64,000 bases of DNA from Eutreptiella sp. 'Long Island Sound 2002' (GCA_964036045.1 OZ038382.1:136561251-136625250); one strand, 5' to 3'. Numbered from the stretch's first letter, positions 23,326 through 34,452 are shown. Notes: a model not told the origin generated them from the sequence alone. A program made the numbers and translations.

Positions 23326-24558
23326 TTTTGTTTTGAATGTTCTTAACCGCATCAACTTGTTCTGGGGCTGACGTCCCCCAATGAAAGTATTTACATCAAC
23401 ATATAAAGATATGTACACGGCTGCTCTGATGGTTAGGTTAGATGAACGCTGATTTACCCTGTGGGGAAGGGGGGGGGTTCCGGAAGGGGCGGAGGGCTGA
23501 AGGGGTGGAGAGGAGGAGACAGAAAATCGCTGGATGGGCGGAAAAAATTCCGGATGTCCCGGGAGGCGTTGGAGTGGGGGGGGGCAGAAGCAGACGGGCC
23601 TGGGCACCTAGTAAGGGTGGGCCTTGAGGGGAGAGGTAGGCGTGTTTGACGGTTGCGTGCCTTGGAGCTTGGGGGTGGGAGGGGGAGAGCGGTCTTGGCG
23701 CGCTTTGGGGGCGCCCAAACGATTGTGGCCTGTGGGTTTGTGGTGATCGATGGCGTTTTTGTGGTGGCCGTGGGCGTGAGTGCTGAGGAGGGCGGGGAAT
23801 GGCCGAGGGGGGGGGGGGGCTGTGGTGCGGATGCGCGGCTGGACGGGCGTTTGGAATTTTTCGGCGCGCGGCGCATGGTTGGTTGTGCTTTGGCTGACGC
23901 TGGTCTGGACGGTTTTTTTGAGGCGTGTTTAGGGAGAGGTGGGGGGTGCTGGTATACGGGGCGGGTCCGAGGGGGCATGTGGACGGAGGTACTGAACGCA
24001 CCGTGCGAAACCGAGAAGGGGTTGAGAGGGTCGGAGGGGTGCGCCCAAAGTATTGGGTCCCAAGGGAGAGGATTCGAACACAGCCAATCATGTGCTTGGT
24101 GGACAGCCTTGTCCAGGTGTTTTACGCGTTCCTCCAGGGCTAGGCCAAGCATGGCTCTGTGCTCGGCGCGAGTGGAGCCCGGGATCGGCTTGGAGAGGCA
24201 GGACCATAGGGACTTTGGTACCAGAGTTCTCATGAAGTTCCTGCTGTCAGCTTTTGAGGGTCCAGAGAGCCACCAGTGCAGGACAATGGGGCTGAAAAGG
24301 GTTCCCCAGGAGGAGACGTATGCCTGGACGTGCTGGTCCAACGCTTTGCAGAAGGCCAGGCATGATAAGGGGTCGAAAGGATGGTGCTTTCCGCACCTGG
24401 AACAGTGGTAGTCGTGGAGCATATTGCTCCACTGGTACCCGTGCACATTGTAGCACCCGGACGCCAGTTTGAAAAACAGGGACGAAAACCAGGAAGTTTT
24501 GTTGTACAGGCTGAAGCTGGGGCCGACCGCTATGTTGCTATGGGAATGCCGCGGCAAT
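23326..24558 (-). mobile_element. 5'-truncated LINE-like insertion in R3 Gag
   Basis: The 17-base sequence AATCTTTTCCTTGAATT occurs at 23309-23325 and again at 24559-24575, a target duplication of the length made by non-LTR retrotransposons. On the minus strand the insert begins abruptly inside a coding frame and ends in an A-rich stretch (CAAAACAAAA) next to the duplication. Both are marks of target-primed reverse transcription with 5' truncation. The insertion interrupts an otherwise continuous Gag frame exactly at the duplication. The coordinates give 1233 bases of insert plus 17, or 1250, and the Gag frames on the two sides differ by just that amount. Confidence 0.7.
23454..24558 (-). pseudogene. 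C-terminal part of a LINE ORF2-like protein
   Basis: About 370 codons are open from the truncated 5' end of the insertion to TGA near 23454. The first half has a Cys/His cluster (HCSRCGKHHPFDPLSC, about 24370-24420) followed by a Trp-rich helical segment (VLHWWLSG, LWSCL), placed where the C-terminal zinc-binding region of LINE ORF2 lies. The second half is Pro/Ser/Lys-rich. Reverse transcriptase and endonuclease domains are absent because the copy is truncated. The insertion structure supports the class better than the protein does. The ATG upstream at 24674 lies in flanking Gag sequence and is not its start. Confidence 0.45.
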
Positions 24559-24575
24559 AATCTTTTCCTTGAATT

Positions 24576-25754
24576 CCTGTAACAATTGAGTTGAAGAAAT
24601 ATTGGAGGATGATGCCTCCGATGCCATGGAACGTGTATCAAGCGCCTCAATTTCTGAATACCATTGCCGGACACTCACCTGTTTGTCCCAACGAACGGCA
24701 CGCAACTGTTGGGTGAATTGTTGGCTCACTGAATCAAATTTGCGTTGAAGTTCACCCAACTCTTGTCGAATTACCTTGGTATTTACATTGTCACACAAGC
24801 ATTCGACAATGCTTCACGCATGGATGCAATTTCTTGCGAACACCGTGTTTGGCCCTCTTCAATTTTCCTATCTTTCTCTTGAAGTATACAATCTATTTTG
24901 CATAAACATGACCCCAAATAAACATGGTCTTCCTTTAATAAAGACTGAAGTGCATCGTGTGTCACACATGAATTAACATGGTTTCGTAGTTCCCCAATTT
25001 GAGAGCGAAACTCCTCACGCGCACCATGTAAATCATGCTCATGTCCTTGAATGCCCTGTTGCACATGACGAATGCATTGTTCATGTTCATCCAATTTTGC
25101 CCGAACACCATTCAATAACCCAGTATGTGATTGAACCACTTCGGATATTTTTTCCACAAATGGACCCAAATTGTTGCCAACCGTGACAACACGTTGAATG
25201 TCCTCAGAATGCCTGTTTATGATGGCTTGCATAGATTGACTAGATTGAACCAAATTCTCCACAACCTCAGACACACCCAATAATAGGTCTTGTGCCGCCC
25301 CATGTAATTGAGAATTTGTGCGAACCGCGCGGCGAATTTCAACTGGCACACCATCCGGAGTCACAAACCGAACCTGTTCGACGCGCTCTTCTCCACATTG
25401 CCATGCTCCATGCTCAAAAATGTTCGAGTCTCCACTATCTCCTTGTTGAAAGTGCGAGAACGCCAACTGGCGTGACGGGCTTTTGAGCATTGGAAAGCTC
25501 TGAGTATATTGGAACCTCGCCGGCGTGCCTTGAGCGTGCCCATCATGAACTGTCATCTCGTTCGGCCGCTCTGGCGAAAGTCGATTACCAATTCGATACA
25601 TCGGTCGATTTCTAGTTGTCGAATAAAATCTGGCTTTTGAAAATGAATTCCAATACCTTGCGAGATATATTCCGCAGCGATTCTCAACAATGGGCTCAAA
25701 TCTGTAAATTTTTGTCGATCGAAACAGGGCAGAACCTAATCTGCTACCATGCAC
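24576..25754 (-). pseudogene. gag: R3 Gag N-terminal part
   Basis: Residues from about 25754 to 24790 form one frame (323 codons), then the likely protein continues in a second frame from about 24798 to the LINE at 24558; the two are joined by a one-base shift near 24795. The protein is mostly helical with long coiled-coil-like stretches (VVENLVQSSQSMQAIINRH, IQRVVTVGNNLG), typical of the N-terminal part of retroelement Gag proteins. An in-frame ATG lies at the start of MYRIGNRLSPERPNEM (about 25605). No signal peptide or membrane segment is seen. The upstream leader or LTR of R3 was itself split by R4 at 25880. Confidence 0.55.
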
Positions 25755-25874
25755 GACAGATGATCGCCGGTAATCAAGGCAGAGTAAAAGCCAATCAATC
25801 CATTCAATGTGATAACAGTCTCAGCCAGTAAATGAAAGCGCATTATTCTACACTTAGAGCAGCCAAAAATGCTA

Positions 25875-25879
25875 CATTT
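25875..25879. repeat. R4 target-site duplication, left copy (CATTT)
   Basis: Identical to 36138-36142 and directly abutting the LTR. Confidence 0.9.
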
Positions 25880-26153
25880 TGTTGTGGTTTGTTTCTTGGG
25901 AACTCGACTGTGCCTCTTGTTTCTCGAAAATCCCAAAATACGACAAACCTCTTCTGCGCAGGATCTTTAGACGGGGCACCAATAATAACACAATCCCGAA
26001 GACATAAACCCTGTTAAAAGATCGAAGTATCTTACAGCGCTCATTCACAGTTGGCATTCGATGCTTCTTTATTATTCACAGACTGTCAGCGCGATTGCGA
26101 CTGCGACTTGCGATTTGCGCGCTGCTGCGCTGCTGCTGTTCGAAGCCATAACA
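25880..26153 (-). repeat. R4 3' LTR
   Basis: It is 274 bases, near-identical to 35864-36137 with only a few differences by eye. In element sense it begins TGTTATGG and ends CCACAACA. Confidence 0.93.
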
Positions 26154-26164
26154 CTACCCCCCCG
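26154..26164 (-). promoter_or_regulatory. R4 polypurine tract candidate
   Basis: In element sense the bases just before the 3' LTR read CGGGGGGGTAG, a G-rich run in the place of the second-strand primer. Confidence 0.6.
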
Positions 26165-26578
26165 TTGAGACCTCGAAGAGGTCTCACTCACCTGGGCGGG
26201 CGTCACAATGTCGAATGCAGAGCAGGCCCAGAAAAAAAATTTTGGACCTCGACATGTGTCGGCTACAGAAGCATAACAGTGGACCAGTCCTGGTCGAAAC
26301 TCACACACTGAGGTGCAGTCATGGTACACCCGTCGTCAGCGCCCCATTCATACGCCGTGTTCGACTCTGCCACGGCTGTGGCTCTTGGCGGAAGCTGCAG
26401 AGGACAACCTCGCCAGGCACACTGCACGGGCGCTGTACCCGCAGCAAGGCTGTGGGCACGTCGAACCATAACATACCATAACATTGGGCACAGCTATCGA
26501 AGCTGGATGCTCAGCAGACCAACAGGCCTACACATCTGTCAGCTCGACAGGACATATGAAGACAGTTGATACAATTAA

Positions 26579-26705
26579 TGGCATCCAGACTGTCGAATAA
26601 GCCATTACATGGCATCCAGACTGTCGAATAAGCCATTATATGGCATCCAGGCATGTCGAATCAGCACAGACATGTTGAATCAGCACAGACATGTCGAATC
26701 AGCAG
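26579..26705. repeat. Tandem repeats in R4 3' region
   Basis: Two full copies and a partial copy of a 31-base unit (TGGCATCCAGACTGTCGAAT...) are followed by three copies of a 19-20-base unit (CATGTCGAATCAGCACAGA). Both units contain GTCGAAT. They lie between ORF3 and the 3' LTR. Confidence 0.85.
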
Positions 26706-29551
26706 TCCGTGCCCCACGTAAACGTGAATGAACGATCCACCGGGAGTCGACATACTTCATGCACTTCCTTCAGTGTCTCGACGCCAGCCATGAACTTGAA
26801 GGTGTCATGACCCGTGTAGTGTCGACGGATATCACTGTCGAGGGCACGCTTCTGAATCAGGATACCAGATCGATGGTTCAGCAATCGAGGGTTGGGATCA
26901 CCAGGTCGGTCGTCGACGGGGCACTTGTACTGGAATACGAAGACATGTTCACGGGCAAGCGCTCGAAATTGTCCAGGTCCCAGTGTTTGTGCCCTGGTTG
27001 AATAGAAGTCCCAGAGGCTCAACGGTTTCCAAACGTCCTCACGCCACAGATCGGTCCGATTGGTGGCCTCGAAGGAGCATCCGTCATGTCGACCAGTAGT
27101 CCATCGATAGGTTTCCTTCGATCCAATACCAGCGGCCATGCTGTGGTAGAACTGACCAGTTCGCGTATCGACTCGCCACCATGGCGTGTCGGCAATCGAA
27201 AGTCGTCGTACGACAATGACGGCGCTGATGTCGTCCACTTCAGGGCCGAGGGCATATCGGTCGACGATTTCAAGCATGTCGGTTCGAGAACCTTCTTATT
27301 GGAGTCGACTGAGGTGTTGATGTACATACTGACCATCAGCGAGGGAACTCTGCAGAGCGAATCGAACCGCTTCTGCAGTCACAAGGCTCGAAGCCGTGTC
27401 AACAATGACCGCTTCGAGGATTTGGTCTCGGCAGCTGACCTTGCGTCGATGTGCAGCCTTAAAGTCATCGTGGATCGGCGTGAGGTACTTGAGGAACGTG
27501 ATGTCGAAGTGGTGCTGATAGGCGTTCGACTCCATCGACAAAAACCGGTGATCGAGGGGGTCCGGGTGGAACGGGTCGCTCGCAGTCGAGTCGGTTTTCT
27601 CGATCTCCTCCCGTTCATCGGTATAGACATCCCTTCGAAACTTGACCGCTCGACGCCAACGTTGTCCATCTTCGTATCCTGCCTCGAAGGGGGACATGAG
27701 GTATGTCGAGGTACCCAGGCGTCGAACCAATTCGGGGGCATCCACGAAAGGGAAAAGGTTGGCATACTCTTCATTCGATGAGTGAAGGGCAGCAACTCGT
27801 CGGATCGCCTTATCGAAGTCGTGGTACCCGAGCCGTCCGGGTCCAGTCTGGTAGATCGTCGCCAACAGGACAAGGTCGATGGGGGCGCCTGGTGCGACGG
27901 CGTTGCACGCCTAGGGTTCGATCTGTTCTCCGAGTCGAAAGTACTCCTGGAGCTGGACCGCAAGGTCCTGTGTTCGATGTGGGGCGCACCCATACCGCTT
28001 ATACCCAAGTCGAGAGGTGCCTCGAAGGCCGCGCAGTTGGTGTCGGCGAAGAAGCAAATCGACTTTGTACGCAAGGAAGGGGGCTCGATCTTCGAAGAGC
28101 CAGTCGTTCGCCTGGCAAACCTTTTGAAGATCACGGATAACTCCCATGATCGAAACGGCAACGGGAGCTTCTCGTCTCATCCTTTCGTGGGTCCAGAAGC
28201 GTCGATATTTGAGGATCAGGTCGATTCCATCGGCAACGTTTATCAGGTCGTCGATACCCAAGATCTCTCGATGCATGCGGTTGAGTCGAGCAATTTGACT
28301 CGGCAGGGTATGTTCTGTGAGGCCTTGTCGGAATCCCCAATCGAGCTCTTCATCATAATGTCGCCATGCGATGAGGGCCGCTCGAAAGTTCTGACAAGCC
28401 ACTTCGATTCTTGTATACCACTGGTATCCCGGCTTACCACCAAGATTTCCACGCTCGTGGAAAGGCGTGTCAGGGGCGCTTCGAGCCAGTTCGTAAGGGA
28501 ATGGTGCGGTTCGTCCCCAACTGTCGATGCAGATGGTCTTGCCTAACTCGGAAATGGCGGCATTTGCCTTCGACACGACTGCAGCATGGTTCTCGTTCAG
28601 GAACGTGTGCGGTCCTCGAAGACCAGCCATGGTGCTCGACGCAATAGTGAGTATAGATGGTTCGAGCTTAGTGTACTCCGTGTTCATCGGATCATCCTCA
28701 TGTGTCCCAAATCGATAGGGTGGCTTCAATCCGAACGTGCCCAAGTGTCGGAGTTCGTCGATGGTCTCGATTTCATGATTGTACTGCGGCATGTTATAGG
28801 GCTGCCACTTCGACTCTGGCACCGGCACAGAATCGTAGCTGGGTGGTGCTGTCGACCACATGGGCTCGTAAGGATATTCCTCTTCGTCATCGTACTCGAG
28901 TGGCCAGGGTTCAGCGTCGTCGTTGTGGTCGTGGTCGTGGTAATAGGAGTCGGATTGGTCCGTTCGAGTAGAAGCCTGTGTTTTCGGGGCGTTCGAATGC
29001 CAGGATTGGTCGACCCAGTCGTCTTCGACTTTTGGCTCTCCGGTACCCGGATCCTCCCTGGATGACCTTGATGTCCAGGTGTTCGGCCTCGATGTCCAAG
29101 AATTGTCGACCCATCCAGGCGCTGAACAGAGGAAGGAAGATCAGTTGTCGTACCCCGTGTAGCAAGCAAGATCTTCATCAGAATCGAACCAGTCAGGGCT
29201 TGAGCACCGCTCTCGAAAGTATTCTGCATCGACCGGGGGAGGGGGCCCGTACAGCTTACAGAGTTCTGGCTGCATGTCGGGTGGGGTCCCTCCCTTCGTC
29301 GGTTCCAGAACAGGCCAGTTGGCCAGGGCTATCTCGAGCACTTCCAAGCCTGTGGCGCCTCCTGATACGACGGGCCGTCCACTCGGCGCTATTCCTGCAA
29401 ATTCCCCGCGAGGGAACACACCTCCCTTGCCTCCTTTCGACGGGCCTCCTTTTCCTTTCGAGCTCCCAGCATATGCCGACTGGCTGTAGTTCGGCGGTTT
29501 GAATGGGTCGAGAGGTCGACTCGGAAGAGTTGGCGCTGATGCTACCGACAA
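26699..29551 (-). pseudogene. R4 ORF3: large accessory frame after Pol, function unknown
   Basis: Four open stretches share one minus-strand frame: 29551-29141, 29140-27911, 27910-27296 and 27295-26699. They are separated only by single in-frame stops (TGA 29143-29141, TAG 27913-27911, TAA 27298-27296). Joined conceptually they make about 950 codons, without any frameshift. The N-terminal 200 residues are Pro/Gly- and Asp/Tyr-rich and disordered-looking. The rest is globular and Trp/Arg-rich (RYRRFWTHERMRRE-type helices, PWWRVDTRTGQFYH, FVFQYKCPVDDRPGDPN). It occupies the place of env in some gypsy elements, but no signal peptide, furin-like site or membrane segment is seen, so an envelope protein is unlikely. 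I recognise no known family. It could be a captured host gene or a lineage-specific element protein. The exact N-terminus is not fixed. Confidence 0.6.
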
Positions 29552-29762
29552 ACAGCGGCCAGTTGAAGTTGTCCTCGCTGGGGGTTCGATCGCGTCAACA
29601 TCGATGACGTTCGACGGTGTTCCTCAAGAAGGCGGAGGTCGAGAGGAAGTTCGGGGCGTCCGGGATGTAGTACCATAGGCGGAGGCTCCAGTGATCGACC
29701 CGGAACCTCGCATGAGTTTTTCGAAAAACCACGCTGCAGAGAAGAGTAAGGGTGTTACTCAG

Positions 29763-32700
29763 TTACTCAGGGTGGAGTCGAAGGAACTCAAGGTACACAG
29801 GATCCTCCTCTAGAGCCTTGCTCGACTCCCAAGACCATGTGTCGTCATACCATTCACAACGGTACAGGAATGTGCGGCGCTTTTTAGATCCCACTCGACG
29901 TCTAGCCACAATCTTGACAAGTCGAGGAGATTCTCCAGTTTTGACAGGGGGCATCGGAAACTCCCACACCGGCTGTCCCTCTCGATGGACGTAGGGTTTT
30001 ATGCTGTCTCGATTGAAAACTCGCAACCCATCGAAGGGGGCAGGGATGTCCAGTTTGACATTCTCGCCCTTGTTCAGTACCTCGAGTATTTTGTAAGGGC
30101 CGCACCAGACAACATCGAGTTTCCCTTTATGTCGATATTCTGGCACCAACACCCACCATCGTTCACCAACTTCAGGCACGCGAACGTGTCGGTCCATTTG
30201 CAGGACCAGATGCATCTTGCGTCGACGTTCCTCGGCAAGCATTGCACGCACAGAATCGAAGGTACGTTCCGCTCGTCGCATGTAATCATTCACGGTCGAT
30301 GGTTCGTGTGCATGAGAAGTCATTCGGGGGAAATCCAATGGAAAATGGGGTGTTCGTCCTTCATCTATCTCGAACGGGGATAGTCGAAGACTATTGGATG
30401 TCAGGTTGTTGAACTTGATTTCGGCGAACAGGAGGTCGACATCCCACTCGTTGTTGCCGAAGATGCCGTGTGTACGCAGGTGCTGGAGGATGGACTGATT
30501 GCTGCGCTCCGCCAAGCCATTGCCTCGAGGGCAGTTGGCCACTGTTTGATGCATCTCAATCTTGAAGCGCTGAGCCAACTCCTTCCACGCCTGAGACTCG
30601 AACAGCCTGTCTCGGTCAGAAACAATTTGTCGAGGACATCCTTTCAATCGAATCACCTCACGTAGGAATACATAGATAAGGTCGTCGGCTGTCATATCCT
30701 TGCGACAAGGGATGAACATTCCACGCTTGGAGAAACGGTTGACTACAGTCATGATGGCGTCATGGCCCCTTGTGGTCGGCAGCAATCCCGAAACCCAATC
30801 GATGGACACACTGTGCCATTGGGTGTCGGGCACCGGCAATGGTCTTGGCACTCTGGCGGTGTCGACTCGTCTTGATTTCGCCGCTTGACAGACATCGCAA
30901 ATTAGTATGTATCGCTCGACATAGTGTCGAAGGTGTGAACATACGTAGTCGCGCTTAATCAGGGCCATGGTTCGAAGGACTCCTGAGTGGCCATAGAACT
31001 CCGACTCGTGATACATAGCCACAATCGACGTAACCAGCGTTCGGGGGACAAGCACACGTTTGCCCATCGTCGACAAATGGAAGAATTTGCCATCATCGAA
31101 GGACAACTTGGCATCTCGAAGCTGGTGTCGTGCCGCAGGGCTTCGAATCGCGACTTCACAGATGTGTTTCGTCCGGGGGTCCTCCCGATAGGCTGCCGCC
31201 CACATAGCTGTCGAAGTCAAGTCTTTGCACTGATAATGTCGATGTACTCGGCGGTGTGTACCCTTAAGACTCGAAGGGTACGGCGTGTTCGACCCAACCT
31301 TCGGCAAGGGAACTGATTGCAACGTGCCGTCACGGTGACGTCGACAGCGAATCAGTTCCGCCATGGTCGGAGCGTATCGAAGTTCATTGCCAAAGGTGAC
31401 TCGAAGGGGGCGATCAATGCTTACATCGGGGAGGTTGTCGGTGTCGGTAGACGTGTCTGGCTCATTGCCAGCCTCATCGAGATGCATGTCTGGTTGGTGT
31501 GAATTCTCAGCCATGATCTCGTCCGATGGTGCTGGATCCAGTCTCAGGTCCTCCGGCTCAGCAGTTGTCGCGCTCGACGGTAGCGGCTCCAGGTCCTCCG
31601 GCTCGACAGCGGGTTCGGTGTCGAATTGGAGGTCTGGTTCCGCAAGCTCATCTGCGTCAAGTTCCTTCCCCACGGAGCGTCCGCTTCGTAGTGAAACGTA
31701 CAGGTGGTCGTACGGCTGGGGCCACACCTCGTCATGAGAGAATGAGTCTTCGAGTACATGTAGGAACTCATCGACAGGTTCTCCTTCCGGTGAAGCCCAA
31801 TCTTCGACCAGGGGAATTGCAAAAGCCCGTGTACGTCCGGCATTTTCGATATCCATCAACTGCCGCGAAGTTAGACGGGAGCAGGCGTCTGCCGCAGGGT
31901 TCTCGAGGCCCGGCACGTACCACAACGTCAGGTTGTATTCCTCGAGGAATTGGGACCATCGTGCTTGCCGTGGTGTCAGCGGTCGAGGACAGGTCTTGAG
32001 ATATCGAAGACTTTCGTGGTCAGTGTGCACGTGCACCTGCTGCGGTCCTCGAAGTAGGTGAAACCATTGTTTCAAGGCTAATATGATGGCCAACAACTCC
32101 TGTTCTCGAATCGGGTATCGAGTTTCGGCAGGCTGCATTTTCCGCGACATGAAGGCAATAGGTCGAAGATGTCCCTTGTACTTCCCATGCGCACATCGTT
32201 GCGCCAGCGTAGCACCCACGCAGTCTTTTGAAGCGTCTGTGTACAGATGATACGGCTGTCGGGGGTCGATAGCACTGAGATGTGTCGCACTGATCATTGC
32301 CTGCTTCACCTTGTCGAAGGAAGCCTGGTGGACGGCTGTCCATTCCCACTCGAAGTCTGCCTTAAACATTGCAGTCAGAGGGGCTGCAACAGCTTGGAAC
32401 CCTTCGACAAACTGTTGGTAAAATCCACACAATCCAATGAACTGTCGAACTTCATGGACCGTAGTTGGTGGAGGCCAACCTCGAATGACCTTGATCTTTT
32501 CGGGGTCCATGTGTACTCCATCCTGGTCGATGATGTATCCACAGAAGGGCACTCGACTCTGAAAGAATGTGCATTTATCGATGCAGGGGAAGAGCTGGTG
32601 CTTACGGAGTAGTTCATGTACCAGGTCGAGGTGTCGTTGGTGTTCGTCAGCATCCTTCGAGAAGACGAGGATGTCGTCAATGTACACCCATACAAAGATC

Positions 32701-33566
32701 CCCAAGTGGTCTCGAAGGACATCGTTCACGACGCGTTGGAACGTCGATGGCGCATTACAGAGGCCAAAGGGCATAACAACCCACTGGAAGGCGCCAAATT
32801 GTGTGTTGAAGGCGGTTTTCTCGATATCTTCGTCTTGAATTCGGATCTGGTGGAACCCACTAACAAGGTCAATCTTTGAGAATACGGTGGAACCCCCCAG
32901 TGTACTCAAGATGGATTGGATCGATGGCAAGGGATATCGATCTCGTACACTTCGTGTATTCAACGCTCGGTAGTCGACGCACATACGCCATTTACCATTC
33001 GCTTTCTTCACCAGTAGGCAACCCGCTCCGTATGGACTCGAGGATGGTCTGATGCGACCAGATCGATGCAACTTGTCCAATTGTCGACGAAGTTCATCTA
33101 GTTGGCTCGGATCCATTTTGTAAGGGTGTACCCACGGTGGATTATCTTCCCAATCGAGGCGTATTCCATGATCTCTTCCAGGTCGATGCGGAGGTAGGTC
33201 TCCATACTCCGCTTTCTCCCGGTCGTAGAGGTCCGCCCACTTGTGTAATCGAATCAGTAGTTTGCGTCGAACAGGGTCAAGCCCGTCATCATTGCCATCA
33301 CTGGCTTGCATCATATACATTTCATCGACCGGCACTGCTGGTCGAGGCATGCAACACAGAAATACTTGATCTCCCGTGAGATCAGATCGACGGATCTCTC
33401 TTTTGAGTTTCGGCAACGAAATGTACTCAATCTCCATATCGCTGCACTCCTCATCGGTGATACCATCGTCCGTTTCGGACTCATCGTACATGTCAGTACC
33501 GCAGCTGAACGTGTGTCGACGAGTGTAGGTCAGGGTTTTCGTTGGTATGTGGGGTAGGATTCCCAA
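29763..33566 (-). CDS. pol: R4 Pol: reverse transcriptase, RNase H, integrase, chromodomain-like end
   Basis: This frame of about 1267 codons has no ATG at its upstream limit (33566 is TTG), as expected if it is reached by frameshifting from the protease frame it overlaps by about 74 bases. Reverse transcriptase has SKIDLVSGFHQI and an intact YIDD box (residues 295-298; 32673-32684). RNase H has YTDASKDCVG (about residue 441) and HTDHESL. A long Asp/Glu/Pro-rich insertion (about residues 620-760) separates it from integrase. Integrase has the CDVC finger end (about 889) and DDE residues in SIDWVSG (about 924), VSDRDRLF (about 985) and NGLAERSN (about 1018). The last 55 residues (YRCEWYDDTWSWESSKAL) resemble a chromodomain. 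Every catalytic residue I can check is present, so the enzyme may be functional. It acts on element RNA in particles and on integration in the nucleus. Confidence 0.93.
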   Translation of the reverse strand: MGILPHIPTKTLTYTRRHTFSCGTDMYDESETDDGITDEECSDMEIEYISLPKLKREIRRSDLTGDQVFLCCMPRPAVPVDEMYMMQASDGNDDGLDPVRRKLLIRLHKWADLYDREKAEYGDLPPHRPGRDHGIRLDWEDNPPWVHPYKMDPSQLDELRRQLDKLHRSGRIRPSSSPYGAGCLLVKKANGKWRMCVDYRALNTRSVRDRYPLPSIQSILSTLGGSTVFSKIDLVSGFHQIRIQDEDIEKTAFNTQFGAFQWVVMPFGLCNAPSTFQRVVNDVLRDHLGIFVWVYIDDILVFSKDADEHQRHLDLVHELLRKHQLFPCIDKCTFFQSRVPFCGYIIDQDGVHMDPEKIKVIRGWPPPTTVHEVRQFIGLCGFYQQFVEGFQAVAAPLTAMFKADFEWEWTAVHQASFDKVKQAMISATHLSAIDPRQPYHLYTDASKDCVGATLAQRCAHGKYKGHLRPIAFMSRKMQPAETRYPIREQELLAIILALKQWFHLLRGPQQVHVHTDHESLRYLKTCPRPLTPRQARWSQFLEEYNLTLWYVPGLENPAADACSRLTSRQLMDIENAGRTRAFAIPLVEDWASPEGEPVDEFLHVLEDSFSHDEVWPQPYDHLYVSLRSGRSVGKELDADELAEPDLQFDTEPAVEPEDLEPLPSSATTAEPEDLRLDPAPSDEIMAENSHQPDMHLDEAGNEPDTSTDTDNLPDVSIDRPLRVTFGNELRYAPTMAELIRCRRHRDGTLQSVPLPKVGSNTPYPSSLKGTHRRVHRHYQCKDLTSTAMWAAAYREDPRTKHICEVAIRSPAARHQLRDAKLSFDDGKFFHLSTMGKRVLVPRTLVTSIVAMYHESEFYGHSGVLRTMALIKRDYVCSHLRHYVERYILICDVCQAAKSRRVDTARVPRPLPVPDTQWHSVSIDWVSGLLPTTRGHDAIMTVVNRFSKRGMFIPCRKDMTADDLIYVFLREVIRLKGCPRQIVSDRDRLFESQAWKELAQRFKIEMHQTVANCPRGNGLAERSNQSILQHLRTHGIFGNNEWDVDLLFAEIKFNNLTSNSLRLSPFEIDEGRTPHFPLDFPRMTSHAHEPSTVNDYMRRAERTFDSVRAMLAEERRRKMHLVLQMDRHVRVPEVGERWWVLVPEYRHKGKLDVVWCGPYKILEVLNKGENVKLDIPAPFDGLRVFNRDSIKPYVHREGQPVWEFPMPPVKTGESPRLVKIVARRRVGSKKRRTFLYRCEWYDDTWSWESSKALEEDPVYLEFLRLHPE

Positions 33567-34452
33567 CCGGACTCGCTTTCGAGGAACTGGATGAAAGTAT
33601 CGAAAGAAGGTCCAGCTTCAAATCTGCTTGAAACTGCAGCTGGGTGGAATGTCTTGATTCGCCAAAAGACAACCGGTACGAAATCGAACCATGTTGGATG
33701 TCGGCGTATCGCTCCTTCCAGTTGACAGTTGGATTGTAGCTTCGAAGCCATGGTAGTCCAAGCACTACATCCGGCAAAATCTCCAAGACCTTGAAGTGAT
33801 GACGAAATACAAGCTCTCCAACTCGAACATAAGCTCGCGTGTAGTACCGTACTTCGACTTGGACACCTCCGGCTGTCAAGACATGTCCAGGGTTTCTCAG
33901 TCTATAGAGGGGAAGTCGCGCCCTCTTTGCTGTTTGCATCGACATAAAGTCGCTGGTCGCTCCACAGTCGACCAACAGTTCCACGCTGGAGTCAAAGGAG
34001 TCTTCACGACATGCGCAAATGCGCCCTCGAACCGTGAACAGAGACGCATGCTCAGGTTCGGTTCCTTCGACAGTGACACCTCCAAGCGTCGAATTCTTTT
34101 CGGGTTTATTGGTGCTGGTGGTGGTGTTCAGCTCTTCTCGAGGACGTCCGCCACCAGATCTTCGGAATTGTTTTCTAGGCCGTTGTAGGCCTTTCTCTGC
34201 TCTTGCAGCGGCATCGAAACCGTCCCTTGCTGTCTCGACTTTGATCTCGTTTCGGTGTGTTCGACCTTGATTCCCAACGTTCTCGTCCTCGGGATGGCGG
34301 TCGACCTTTTGGACAGTCACGGGCCAAGTGTCCTTGTTCTCCACAATTGTAGCAACGTCTGCTTTCTCGACCATCTTGGCGTCCGCCATGTTGACGTCCG
34401 AACCGTTCACCACTGTAGGCATGTAACTCTTCTCGAAGCTTGGCAATTGCAT
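33493..34452 (-). CDS. pro: R4 protease frame
   Basis: This 319-codon frame overlaps the Gag end by 278 bases and the Pol start by about 74. The active-site motif is LLVDCGATSDFM (about 33945-33975), with Cys in place of the usual Ser or Thr of the D-S/T-G triad. The flap-side motif VVLGLPWLRSYNP follows (about 33740), typical of gypsy proteases. The segment before it, overlapping the Gag zinc-knuckle end, is basic and low in order and may be untranslated. Relative to Gag this frame is +1, and Pol is +1 again, so two +1 shifts would make a Gag-Pro-Pol protein. Whether the shifts are programmed or are mutations cannot be told from one copy. Confidence 0.8.
   Translation of the reverse strand: MQLPSFEKSYMPTVVNGSDVNMADAKMVEKADVATIVENKDTWPVTVQKVDRHPEDENVGNQGRTHRNEIKVETARDGFDAAARAEKGLQRPRKQFRRSGGGRPREELNTTTSTNKPEKNSTLGGVTVEGTEPEHASLFTVRGRICACREDSFDSSVELLVDCGATSDFMSMQTAKRARLPLYRLRNPGHVLTAGGVQVEVRYYTRAYVRVGELVFRHHFKVLEILPDVVLGLPWLRSYNPTVNWKERYADIQHGSISYRLSFGESRHSTQLQFQADLKLDLLSILSSSSSKASPVGNPTPHTNENPDLHSSTHVQLRY

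Noticed and set aside
23442-24411. Plus-strand frame of 252 codons within the LINE-like insert
   Set aside because: Antisense to the LINE frame; Gly/Arg-rich by composition; no recognisable domain.
26579-26705. CRISPR-like array
   Set aside because: Short tandem units without unique spacers, inside a eukaryotic retrotransposon.
26699-29551. ORF3 of R4 as an envelope gene
   Set aside because: Position fits, but there is no signal peptide, membrane anchor or cleavage site that I can see.
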